From CAXRDE01 sp964229355 (GTDB lineage: Bacteria > Cyanobacteriota > Sericytochromatia > UBA7694), in the NCBI GenBank assembly GCA_964229355.1, contig CAXRDE010000022.1, positions 62,001 to 126,000 on the forward strand: a stretch of 64,000 bases of DNA. The letters run 5' to 3'. The translations under genes were made by a program, and so were the position numbers. The notes under the pieces are model-generated. The model was not told where the DNA came from and searched no databases. It was given only the letters and a program-made list of their open reading frames with translations. Below, piece by piece: positions 1 to 7,748 of the stretch (within the stretch, counting starts at the first letter, position 1; each line of letters starts with the position of its first letter).

Positions 1-593
1 ATCGTTATCTCATTGGGCTGTTTTCGACAGGTTTTGTGGCTGCAGGCCTGGTGGCCCTGAGTAACCCTTATCAATATGCCCGAATTACCTCCTGGTTGGA
101 TCCCTGGTCAGATCCACAAAATACAGGTTTTCACCTGATTCAATCGATGATTGCCATTGGATCGGGTGGCGTAACGGGTAAGGGCTTTGGGCAAAGTGTT
201 CAGAAACTCTTTTACCTGCCTGAACAGCACACGGACTTTATTTTTGCGGTGATTGCTGAAGAATTTGGTCTGGCGGGTGGATTGGTGCTTTTCTTTCTTT
301 TTTGCGCTTTAACCCAACGGGGTGTGTCTATTTCTTTTCGGAGCCCCACCCCTTATCTTAAACTTCTGGCTATTGGTTTGGCCACGATGGTGTCGATGCA
401 GGCCCTCGTAAATCTTGGGGTGGTTACAGGAACCATTCCCACCACAGGGTTGACTTTGCCTTTTGTCAGTTTCGGTAGTTCTTCATTGGTGGTAAATTTG
501 GCCGCGATGGGATTGCTGTTAAATGTTTCTCGATATATACCCGTGCGTCAGGGCGAACTGAAAAATCAGCGTCGACGGGAGCGTGTGTCATGA
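1..593 (+). CDS. ftsW: FtsW/RodA/SpoVE-family septal peptidoglycan glycosyltransferase, 3' part
   Basis: This is the C-terminal ~197 residues of an integral membrane SEDS protein. The frame is open from base 3, so the start lies outside the window. Family hallmarks visible are the block with IQSMIAIGSGG followed by GKGFGQS and LPEQHTDFIFAVIAEEFG, and the late motif PTTGLTLPFVSFGSSS, both typical of the last periplasmic loop and final helices of FtsW. SEDS proteins polymerise lipid II into glycan strands together with a class B penicillin-binding protein at the septum. The stop overlaps the murG start by four bases (ATGA). FtsW is preferred over RodA because murG, murC, murB, ftsQ and ftsZ follow directly. 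Confidence 0.93.
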   Translation, partial: RYLIGLFSTGFVAAGLVALSNPYQYARITSWLDPWSDPQNTGFHLIQSMIAIGSGGVTGKGFGQSVQKLFYLPEQHTDFIFAVIAEEFGLAGGLVLFFLFCALTQRGVSISFRSPTPYLKLLAIGLATMVSMQALVNLGVVTGTIPTTGLTLPFVSFGSSSLVVNLAAMGLLLNVSRYIPVRQGELKNQRRRERVS

Positions 594-1690
594 GTGTAAC
601 CCTTGCGATTGCCTGCGGGGGAACCGGAGGGCATATCTATCCAGGCATTACCCTGGCAGAACATTTGCAAACCCAGGGGTATTCCGTGGTGTTCACGGGC
701 TCAAACCTGCGTATGGAGAAAGACATTCTTCCTCAGGCGGGCTTCACGTTTATGGGCGTTCCTGTGCGGCCTTTCCAAAAAAAGCATCCTTTAGGCTCTG
801 TTTTAAACTGGTGGCGCTGTACACAACAGGCAAAGTCTTTTTTGAAACAGCACCAGGTGAAAGCCCTGGTGGGCATGGGTTCGTATATTACGGTTCCTGC
901 CATTCTTGCTGCCCGTCAGTTAAAGATTCCTGTTTTTTTGGTGGAAACCAATCGGGTACCCGGAAAAGCCAATCAGTGGCTAGGCCGTCTGGCGGATTGG
1001 GTCGCTTTAACCTATGGGGATACGGCCCGGGCCTTTCCCAAAACAGAAACCTTTGTCAGTGGGAGTCCTGTGCGACCTGAATTTGGTCAAATTTCCCGGC
1101 AAGCAGGCGCTGAGGTTTTTGGCTTAAACCCTGATTGGCCGGTGTTTAGTGTCATTGGGGGCAGTCAGGGGGCTCAGGTTTTTAATCAGGTGCTCCGTGA
1201 TGCCTTACCCGAGCTATTGGCGATTGAAAACTTGCAAATTGTGCATGTATGCGGCGCGTCAAACTTTGATGAAGCCAAAGCCAACACGTCCTCATCTGCT
1301 GGTCAGGAGCGTTACCATTTGCTAGAATATGTGGAGAATATGCCCGCTTTGCTAGCGAGCACAGACCTTGCGCTTTCCCGTGCTGGCGCTTCCACCATTG
1401 CTGAGCTGATGGTGTGTGAAGTCCCCTCTATCCTGGTTCCCGGTCGTTTTGGTGGCGGTCATCAGCGAGATAACGCAGAAGCTGTAGCTGCAGCAGGTGC
1501 TGGAATCATGCTGGATGAACAAGACCTTTCACCTTCACGTTTAACACAGTGCGTTAAGGATGTAATCTTGAATACAGAAAAACATCAGCGCATGCGGGAG
1601 AATAGTAAGAAATTAAATACCAGAGACGCAGCAGAGTATATTGTTCACAGAATTGTGGAGAGTATCAAAGAGAAAGAGGCCGTATGTTAG
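590..1690 (+). CDS. murG: UDP-GlcNAc--undecaprenyl-pyrophosphoryl-MurNAc-pentapeptide transferase
   Basis: This 366-residue protein has the usual MurG length. It adds N-acetylglucosamine to lipid I to form lipid II on the inner face of the membrane. The N-terminal glycine loop CGGTGGHIYPG is at residues 9-19. A second glycine-rich loop, IGGSQGAQVFN, lies near residue 190, and the UDP-GlcNAc-binding segment SRAGASTIAEL is near residue 265. The start ATG overlaps the ftsW stop by four bases and the end overlaps murC by seven, so translation is probably coupled. A GT28 fold is expected from the family. Function is secure from motifs and context. Confidence 0.96.
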   Translation: MSVTLAIACGGTGGHIYPGITLAEHLQTQGYSVVFTGSNLRMEKDILPQAGFTFMGVPVRPFQKKHPLGSVLNWWRCTQQAKSFLKQHQVKALVGMGSYITVPAILAARQLKIPVFLVETNRVPGKANQWLGRLADWVALTYGDTARAFPKTETFVSGSPVRPEFGQISRQAGAEVFGLNPDWPVFSVIGGSQGAQVFNQVLRDALPELLAIENLQIVHVCGASNFDEAKANTSSSAGQERYHLLEYVENMPALLASTDLALSRAGASTIAELMVCEVPSILVPGRFGGGHQRDNAEAVAAAGAGIMLDEQDLSPSRLTQCVKDVILNTEKHQRMRENSKKLNTRDAAEYIVHRIVESIKEKEAVC

Positions 1691-3180
1691 ACGCAGCACA
1701 GCACATCCATTTTATTGGCATTGGGGGCATTGGGATGAGCGGGCTTGCCCGTATTTTATTAACCCATGGTAAGACCGTGAGCGGGTCTGACCTCAAAGCA
1801 AATGCGCAAACCCAGGCCTTGCAAGCGCAAGGTGCCCACATTTACTTTGAACAGGCTGCCGCAAACCTTCAAGATACGGTGGAGTGTGTGGTTATTTCTA
1901 CGGCCATCTCTGAACATAACCCCGAGCTCAAGCGCGCGCGAGCGATGAATCTTCCTGTTCTACATCGTTCTGATGTGTTGCGCTACCTTCTTGAGGTTAG
2001 CCGTGGAATAGCCATTACTGGCACCCACGGGAAAACCACCACCTCTGCGCTGATGTCGCTGGTGTTGATGGAGCAAGCGCTGGATCCCACCATTGTGATT
2101 GGCGGACAAATTCCTCAGTTGGGCACCAATGCACACGCGGGTTCAGGTGAGTACACCGTGGCAGAAGTTGATGAAAGCGATCAATCCCTGCGTAAACTTA
2201 CCTCAGAAATCGTCTTAATTACCAACCTTGAAGTGGATCATTTAGACCACTACAGTGGCCTGGATGAAATCCTCGAAGCTGTACTGGAGTTTTTAAGCCA
2301 TCAGCCCAATCACGGGCGTATTGTCTGCAATATGGATGACCCGGGTGTGCGGCGCCTTCTACAGCTTATGCCTGTCCACTATCAATCCCGGTGTATTGGC
2401 TATGCGCTACAGACAGAGGAGGTAGACTATCGGGCTGAGCAGATTGAAAGCTTTCCTCAGGCGTCTCGCTTTACCCTCCGTCATCAGGGGCAAAGTCTGG
2501 GTGTTTTTGATATCGGTATTCCCGGTATACACAATGTATATAACGCGATGAGCGTTTTGGCTGCCGTTCACGATATGGGCCTGGATCTTGCACAAGCAGC
2601 CCGTTCTCTTGCTGCTTACCAGGGAGTACAACGGCGTTTTCAATTGATGGGCGAAATGCCCGATAACGTGCGTGTTATTGATGACTATGCTCATCACCCT
2701 TCTGAAATTCGCGCGACCCTGCAAACCGCATGCCTACAGCAGAAATTTATTACGGCGGTTTTTCAGCCCCACCGCTATAGCCGTACCCAGGGGCTCTTAA
2801 ATGATTTTGCTCAGGCCTTTGATCAGGCTGACCGCATTATCTTCACCGATATCTACGCCGCCTCAGAAAACCCGCTCGACTTTGATATCACCATTCAGCA
2901 TCTGGTACATGCAGCACAGGTGGCAAACCCGCAAAAAGATGTGCAGTTTTTTAGCGCCTTTGAGGATATTTCCCACTACATCTCAGAGCATCCGGTACCT
3001 GACTCGTTGGTGCTAACAATGGGCGCAGGCAATATCTCTCAACTCGCTCAGTTACTTGTGGGAAAGCGCGAAGCGGCTCGGACACCTGACCCGCAGCCAG
3101 CAGTGACCTCTCCATCGTCTACGGCCAGAACCACAGATAAGGGTGTTTCCCATGTCAAAAACATCCAGTTTGCTTTATAG
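1684..3180 (+). CDS. murC: UDP-N-acetylmuramate--L-alanine ligase
   Basis: This 498-residue Mur ligase adds L-alanine to UDP-MurNAc in the cytoplasm. The N-terminal nucleotide-binding loop GIGGIGMSGLA is at residues 12-22. The ATP loop GTHGKTTTSAL is near residue 115. The C-terminal domain carries DDYAHHPSEI, a MurC signature. After the conserved domain there is a poorly conserved tail of about 35 residues rich in Pro, Thr and Ser. The coding sequence runs 29 bases past the likely murB start. The tail may have arisen by drift of the stop codon into murB, since it looks unlike the rest of the enzyme. Confidence 0.95.
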   Translation: MLDAAQHIHFIGIGGIGMSGLARILLTHGKTVSGSDLKANAQTQALQAQGAHIYFEQAAANLQDTVECVVISTAISEHNPELKRARAMNLPVLHRSDVLRYLLEVSRGIAITGTHGKTTTSALMSLVLMEQALDPTIVIGGQIPQLGTNAHAGSGEYTVAEVDESDQSLRKLTSEIVLITNLEVDHLDHYSGLDEILEAVLEFLSHQPNHGRIVCNMDDPGVRRLLQLMPVHYQSRCIGYALQTEEVDYRAEQIESFPQASRFTLRHQGQSLGVFDIGIPGIHNVYNAMSVLAAVHDMGLDLAQAARSLAAYQGVQRRFQLMGEMPDNVRVIDDYAHHPSEIRATLQTACLQQKFITAVFQPHRYSRTQGLLNDFAQAFDQADRIIFTDIYAASENPLDFDITIQHLVHAAQVANPQKDVQFFSAFEDISHYISEHPVPDSLVLTMGAGNISQLAQLLVGKREAARTPDPQPAVTSPSSTARTTDKGVSHVKNIQFAL

Positions 3181-4045
3181 TTTCGACACCCATAAACCGC
3201 TGGCTCCTTTTACCTCATGGCGTATCGGCGGCAGTGCAGACTATTATGTTGCTCCGCGTACCGAGCAAGAGATTTGTGACGTTATGGCGCTGGCCCAGAC
3301 AGAAAAGCTACCGCTTACCTTACTCGGGGGGGGCTCAAACGTTTTGTTATCCGACGAGGGGATTCGGGGCATTGTGATGCACATGAATCACCACTTTTCG
3401 AATTATGCTTTTTTACCGGATGGACGGGTGCGTGCTCAGGCGGGCGTGCGGCTAGGCACTTTAATCAAAAAAGCCATGGCCCAGGAATTAGCCGGTATTG
3501 AACAGCTATGGGGGATTCCAGGAACGATTGGCGGTGCGGTGGCTATGAATGCAGGCGCTTGCAATACTGAGTTCTTTGATGTGGTCGAAAGTATTACCAG
3601 CATTACCCCTGATGGGCAGCGCGTGGTGCGTCAGCGTCACGACATTGCCCACGGCTACCGTTGGACAGACTACAAGTTCAACGGCGAAATTGTAGTTGAA
3701 GCCCTGATTCAACTCCGGCCAGCCCCTGCGGCGATTATTCAAGAAAGTTTTGCGGCTGCAGATCTCAGGCGTCAGCCGCAGCATAATATTCGTCAGCCCA
3801 ATTGTGGTTCTGTCTTTCGCAATCCAGAGGGTGACTACGCGGGGCGTTTAGTACAAGCGTTAGGTGCTAAAGGACGTCAATTGGGCAACGCCCAGGTCTC
3901 ACCCGATCACGCGAACTTTATTGTTAATCTCGGCAAAGCCTCGGCACGGGACACCTGCTTGCTCATTCGCTCACTGCAGGCGGATGTCAAGCGGATTTAT
4001 GATGTGCATTTAGAGCCTGAAGTGATTTTTCTTGGCGCATTTTAG
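3152..4045 (+). CDS. murB: UDP-N-acetylenolpyruvoylglucosamine reductase
   Basis: This FAD-dependent reductase makes UDP-MurNAc. I place the start at the ATG at 3152 (an upstream in-frame GTG lies at 3143), giving 297 residues. Motifs visible are TSWRIGG, the FAD-binding LLGGGSNVLL, GIPGTIGGAVAMNAGA, the substrate-side CGSVFRNPEG with the catalytic serine, and a late glutamate in HLEPEV. The length and the short loop fit a type II MurB. The gene overlaps murC by 29 bases and ftsQ by one base. murC-murB adjacency is common in Cyanobacteria and several other phyla. Confidence 0.95.
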   Translation: MSKTSSLLYSFDTHKPLAPFTSWRIGGSADYYVAPRTEQEICDVMALAQTEKLPLTLLGGGSNVLLSDEGIRGIVMHMNHHFSNYAFLPDGRVRAQAGVRLGTLIKKAMAQELAGIEQLWGIPGTIGGAVAMNAGACNTEFFDVVESITSITPDGQRVVRQRHDIAHGYRWTDYKFNGEIVVEALIQLRPAPAAIIQESFAAADLRRQPQHNIRQPNCGSVFRNPEGDYAGRLVQALGAKGRQLGNAQVSPDHANFIVNLGKASARDTCLLIRSLQADVKRIYDVHLEPEVIFLGAF

Positions 4046-4824
4046 TGACAAAAAAGCATCGCGCGTTACAACGCACGGACTATGTGGGCATTATGCTGTG
4101 TATGATCTTAAGCACTGGGCTTTTTTTGTTGTGGACCGCCCATTTTTGGGAGATTGCGACGGTCGAGGTCAAAGGAACTACCCCTAATACCCATGATTAT
4201 GTGTCTGCCTTTGTGCAGAAAGAAAAGCTGCAGGGCAGCCATTTATTGCGGATTAATCCGCTGGTGTTGAAAAAAGAACTTGAGAAAAGTCCGCTGGTCA
4301 AGCATGTGACCTTTGAACGAGAAATCTTGCCTGCAGCCCTCACGCTGAAAGTGCAAGAGCGTTTGCCGCATTACTTGCTTTATCATGGGCTGCCTACCTA
4401 CGATAAAAAGACACAGCAGTATCTCACCCAACCTTCGCAAAGGACGATCATTGATGCCGAAGGAATTGTGCTGCCCCTGTCGGGGAAATCCTTTGATTAT
4501 TCGGGACCGCTTTTGTATTTAAATCCCTCCCAGTTTAAAGGTAAGGTTTCGTTGACCCATTTAAACTTGATTCGAGAATTAGACGCCCTGGCCGAAAAAG
4601 AAGTGCTGCAGTACACAGGGGTCTTTGATGTTTCTGACCCCCAAAATCTGGTGTTTCACGGTGGTGATCCCGCCCTTAAAGTGTGGTTGGGTATGCCCGA
4701 GGAAATTCTGTTGAAAATGCAGTTGATTGAGTCGACTTTTAAAGCTTCTGAGGTGCCGCCTTCAGAGATTGAATACATTGATTTACGCTTTTGGCAGCAT
4801 CCAGTGGTTAAAAAGCGCGGGTAG
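4045..4824 (+). CDS. ftsQ: FtsQ/DivIB-family cell division protein
   Basis: This is a 259-residue single-pass membrane protein. A hydrophobic segment covers roughly residues 13-35. It is followed by a POTRA-like stretch beginning IATVEVKGT, with SPLVKHVTFER and LTLKVQERLP, the usual FtsQ pattern. The start is a GTG whose first base is the last base of the murB stop (TAGTG). FtsQ/DivIB links early and late divisome proteins in the periplasm. The rest of the protein is poorly conserved, as is normal. The assignment rests on architecture plus position just before ftsZ. Confidence 0.85.
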   Translation: MTKKHRALQRTDYVGIMLCMILSTGLFLLWTAHFWEIATVEVKGTTPNTHDYVSAFVQKEKLQGSHLLRINPLVLKKELEKSPLVKHVTFEREILPAALTLKVQERLPHYLLYHGLPTYDKKTQQYLTQPSQRTIIDAEGIVLPLSGKSFDYSGPLLYLNPSQFKGKVSLTHLNLIRELDALAEKEVLQYTGVFDVSDPQNLVFHGGDPALKVWLGMPEEILLKMQLIESTFKASEVPPSEIEYIDLRFWQHPVVKKRG

Positions 4825-4852
4825 CTCCTGCGGTCCTTCTGGGGCAAAACCC

Positions 4853-4880
4853 TTTACACACCTGCACTTTGTAGTATAAT
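4853..4880 (+). promoter_or_regulatory. Sigma-70-type promoter of ftsZ
   Basis: TTTACA at 4853-4858 and a perfect TATAAT at 4875-4880 are separated by 16 bases. Transcription should start near 4887, leaving a leader of about 45 bases. It lies in the only real gap of the division block, so ftsZ can be transcribed separately from the genes upstream. Confidence 0.7.
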
Positions 4881-4930
4881 TCCCCTTACGAATCTTCTTT
4901 TTTTCCAGAGAAACTAAAGGCGGAAAGCTC

Positions 4931-6301
4931 ATGATGGATTTTGATATGAATCAACTGGCCTCGGTGGCCAACATTAAAGTAATTGGTGTCGGCGGTGGCG
5001 GTGGAAACGCCGTTAATCGTATGGTTTCAGCCGGTGTAGGTGGTGTTGAATTTATTGCGATTAACACCGATGCACAGGCCCTGGAGCTTTCTCAAGCTGA
5101 GAAGAAGATTCAAATCGGCCAAAAAGCCACCAAAGGCCTGGGAGCGGGTGGAAACCCCTCAATGGGCCAGAAAGCAGCTGAAGAGAGTCGCGACGATATC
5201 GCAGCCATGCTGGATGGGGCAGATATGGTCTTTATTACCTGTGGTATGGGCGGTGGCTCAGGAACGGGTGCCGCACCCGTGGTCGCTGAGTTGGCGAGAC
5301 AGCAAGGAGCCCTGAGTGTGGGCGTGGTCACGCGTCCCTTTACCTTTGAAGGCCGTCGCCGCTGGAAGCAAGCCGAAGAAGGGATTCAGGCCTTTCGTGA
5401 TACGGTGGATACCCTGATTGTAATTCCCAATGATCGCCTGCTAAATGTCGTGGAAAAACGTACCTCGATTCAGGAGGCTTTTCAAGTGGCTGATGATGTT
5501 TTACGCCAGGGTGTGCAAGGCATCTCAGATATTATTACCATTGCCGGCTTAATCAACGTGGACTTTGCAGACATTAAGTCTGTTATGGCCAATGCCGGTT
5601 CCGCTTTAATGGGTATTGGTCAGGCCAGCGGAGAGGGGCGTGCGGTTGCTGCTTCTAAAGCCGCTATTTCAAGCCCGCTCTTGGAAGGCTCCATCGATGG
5701 AGCCAGCGGTATTATTTTTAATGTAAGCGGTGGCTCTGATTTAACCTTAATGGAAGTGAATGAAGCGGCGGAAGTCATTTACAGTGTTGCCAGCCCCGAC
5801 GCCAATATTATCTTTGGTTCAGTGATTGACGAGCATTTACAGGGCCAAATAAAAATTACGGTGATCGCCACCGGCTTTGCCAATCAGCAAGGGCAGGTTA
5901 ACCGCTCCGTGAGTCAGCGCATGAATACTGCGCCTTCACGTCCTCCGGCTCCTGCGCCGCGCCCTGTTGCCCCAACGCCGGCCCCTGCGCCAAAGCCTGC
6001 TGTAGCTCCTACACCGGCTCCGCAAGCACAAGAAATGCCAGCGGCAGCTCCCGTGTCTCAGGCGGCAGTCCCTGTTCAGCAGCCTGTAGCGCCTTCTCCA
6101 CAACCCGTTCAGCAGCAAGCGCCAGTGGCTCCGCCAGTGGTTCAGCAACCTGTAGCGCCTTCTCCACAACCCGTTCCGCAACAAGCCCCGGTAACACCGC
6201 CGCCTGCCCCCCAGCCCGTGGCTCCTGCCCGGCCCGTTACGCCCTCCGTGGCCCCGCCGGATCAGCTAGAGTTGCCTCCTTTTTTGCAGCCTCGTCGTTA
6301 A
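4931..6301 (+). CDS. ftsZ: Cell division GTPase FtsZ
   Basis: This 456-residue tubulin homologue forms the cytokinetic ring. The first glycine loop VGGGGGNAVN is at residues 20-29, the tubulin signature GGGSGTGAAP near residue 107, and the T7 synergy loop INVDFADI near residue 210. From about residue 325 a long linker of Pro, Ala, Val and Gln replaces the short linker of many species; it includes two copies of a 22-residue unit. The protein ends in a typical C-terminal peptide, LELPPFLQPRR, which binds membrane tethers. No ftsA lies between ftsQ and ftsZ, so the tether must be encoded elsewhere (for example SepF). A second Met codon directly follows the first. Confidence 0.98.
   Translation: MMDFDMNQLASVANIKVIGVGGGGGNAVNRMVSAGVGGVEFIAINTDAQALELSQAEKKIQIGQKATKGLGAGGNPSMGQKAAEESRDDIAAMLDGADMVFITCGMGGGSGTGAAPVVAELARQQGALSVGVVTRPFTFEGRRRWKQAEEGIQAFRDTVDTLIVIPNDRLLNVVEKRTSIQEAFQVADDVLRQGVQGISDIITIAGLINVDFADIKSVMANAGSALMGIGQASGEGRAVAASKAAISSPLLEGSIDGASGIIFNVSGGSDLTLMEVNEAAEVIYSVASPDANIIFGSVIDEHLQGQIKITVIATGFANQQGQVNRSVSQRMNTAPSRPPAPAPRPVAPTPAPAPKPAVAPTPAPQAQEMPAAAPVSQAAVPVQQPVAPSPQPVQQQAPVAPPVVQQPVAPSPQPVPQQAPVTPPPAPQPVAPARPVTPSVAPPDQLELPPFLQPRR
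6074..6205 (+). repeat. Two 66-bp tandem repeats in the FtsZ linker
   Basis: Units at 6074-6139 and 6140-6205 each encode 22 residues starting VQQPVAPSPQPV. The first half of the unit is almost identical at the DNA level; the second half has diverged. The unit length keeps the reading frame. This points to recent slippage or unequal recombination in the disordered linker. Confidence 0.85.
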
Positions 6302-6376
6302 GTTTTCGTGACGGCGGGGGAAATAGAATAAAAAATTGACAAATCGTCAATATAAAGACTTATTGCGTGATCGCTG

Positions 6377-6405
6377 TTTACAAAATTTTACGAAAAACGT
6401 ATAAT
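6377..6405 (+). promoter_or_regulatory. Near-consensus promoter of the pilin-like operon
   Basis: TTTACA at 6377-6382 and a perfect TATAAT at 6400-6405 are spaced by exactly 17 bases. The predicted start is near 6412, about 35 bases before the first coding region. A small inverted repeat, ATTGAC-5-GTCAAT at 6335-6351, lies about 25 bases upstream of the -35 box and could be an operator; that is a guess. Confidence 0.75.
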
Positions 6406-6446
6406 AAGCATGAGAAATCAAAGTAGATTGAGTTAAATTCCACCTT

Positions 6447-7736
6447 ATGATCTTATCCTATGCTTATATTCGTAGAGAAATGCAGCAGGGTATCTCCCTG
6501 ATGCTAACGATTATGATGTCTGTATTTTTGCTCATCATAATTACAGTGAGCAGCTCTTACCTTTCAGCCTCTGAACGCAGCAATGTTAAGCGTTTTACAA
6601 AGCAAGGCCAGGCAGATAACATTGCTCGTGCCGGATTACAAGAAGCTGTCAATTGGTTCAAAACTCAAGACATTCAGCCTGTCCGACAGGGTGGTGTGAC
6701 ACCAGCTTATGACTGTCCTGATCAGGCTTTTCATCCCAAATATAATTCAGATCCGCTGGAGCGAGAAACCATTGATGAGAGTTATGGGCTCGTTAAAGAC
6801 ATCCAGATAGACCGTAATATTTGGGGGCGTTATCGTATTAAACGCCAGATAGATTGTAACCCGGCCGCTCAAGATCCTCATGCAGTGCATGATTTTACTG
6901 TTAAACGCGGAAAAAATGAGGACATTGCAGGCCTGTCGGGTGAAGGCGTCGTCTGGTATATTGAGAGCGAAGGCATTGTCTACCGCAGAACAAATTTCAC
7001 CCGGGACGCAGACGGTATTTTTACGACGGGTCCTACAGGTCCTGATGGAGAAAACCCTACGCTTGAGCGTTCTCGAGCCGCAGTGGAAATTAACCGCATG
7101 GCAATTCTTGTGGATCGGGCAGCAGCGACAACACTTAGTAGTTCAAATAATGCCAGTCGATTTAATGCCAACTGTCAGGTTTTAGGAGATAGTGGCGCAT
7201 TATCGGGAATTAATTACTACGGAGGAAGTCCAAGCTTACCCAATGGTACCGGTTCTATCAGTGTTCTCTCAGGCGGTCCCCTAGTTTATAGTAATCCAGA
7301 TCCAAAACTTACCCCAGAGCGTGTGTTTTCCGTTTCAAAGGCAGAACTCAAATCTCTCTCTGATAGCATCTACAATTCTGTAGCCGCAGTGCCTGACAAA
7401 ATCCCTATGTCCATCACTTATATGGAGGGCACTAATTTTAACTTCACCTTTGATAAGCCGCTGGTGGGCTCAGGCATTCTGTTTGTGGATGGTAACTTGA
7501 ACCTGCAAGATGGCTCCAATTCTTTGTTTTCAGGTGTTCTTTACGTTACAGGACGCCTAACCGTTGGGGTTAACAATACCCTGAGTGGAGCCATTATTGC
7601 CAACGAAATTCGTTGTGAGCCAGGCTCAGGGGGAACATCGAGTATTTCTTATACACACAATTACATTAACGATATTCGCCAAATTCTCGGTACATATCGT
7701 GAAAACTCTATGTCTTATAAAACTTCAAATGGATAA
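6447..7736 (+). CDS. PilX-like minor pilin with C-terminal beta-helix-like region
   Basis: This 429-residue protein has a hydrophobic N-terminal helix after QQGISLML, with a Gly that could be a prepilin cleavage site but without the usual Glu at mature position 5. The helix is followed by SSSYLSASERSNVKRF and IARAGLQEAVNWF, the pattern of PilX N-terminal domains. Near the C-terminus, a run of short strands (GSGILFVDGNLNLQDGS, then FSGVLYVTGRL, then LSGAIIANE) looks like a bactofilin-type beta-helix, an arrangement known in PilX-like proteins. The start may be the ATG at 6447 or the one at 6480; neither has a strong ribosome-binding site. It is first in a unit with two further pilin-like genes. 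A structural or priming role in a type IV pilus or pseudopilus is inferred. Confidence 0.75.
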   Translation: MILSYAYIRREMQQGISLMLTIMMSVFLLIIITVSSSYLSASERSNVKRFTKQGQADNIARAGLQEAVNWFKTQDIQPVRQGGVTPAYDCPDQAFHPKYNSDPLERETIDESYGLVKDIQIDRNIWGRYRIKRQIDCNPAAQDPHAVHDFTVKRGKNEDIAGLSGEGVVWYIESEGIVYRRTNFTRDADGIFTTGPTGPDGENPTLERSRAAVEINRMAILVDRAAATTLSSSNNASRFNANCQVLGDSGALSGINYYGGSPSLPNGTGSISVLSGGPLVYSNPDPKLTPERVFSVSKAELKSLSDSIYNSVAAVPDKIPMSITYMEGTNFNFTFDKPLVGSGILFVDGNLNLQDGSNSLFSGVLYVTGRLTVGVNNTLSGAIIANEIRCEPGSGGTSSISYTHNYINDIRQILGTYRENSMSYKTSNG

Positions 7737-7748
7737 AGGTTAAAGGTC

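Noticed and set aside
583..1080. 165-codon frame in murG
   Set aside because: Out-of-frame shadow of the well-conserved murG.
5936..6197. Minus-strand frames in the FtsZ linker
   Set aside because: They arise from the low-complexity Pro/Ala/Gln codons; Arg/Trp/Leu-rich products are typical of such shadows.
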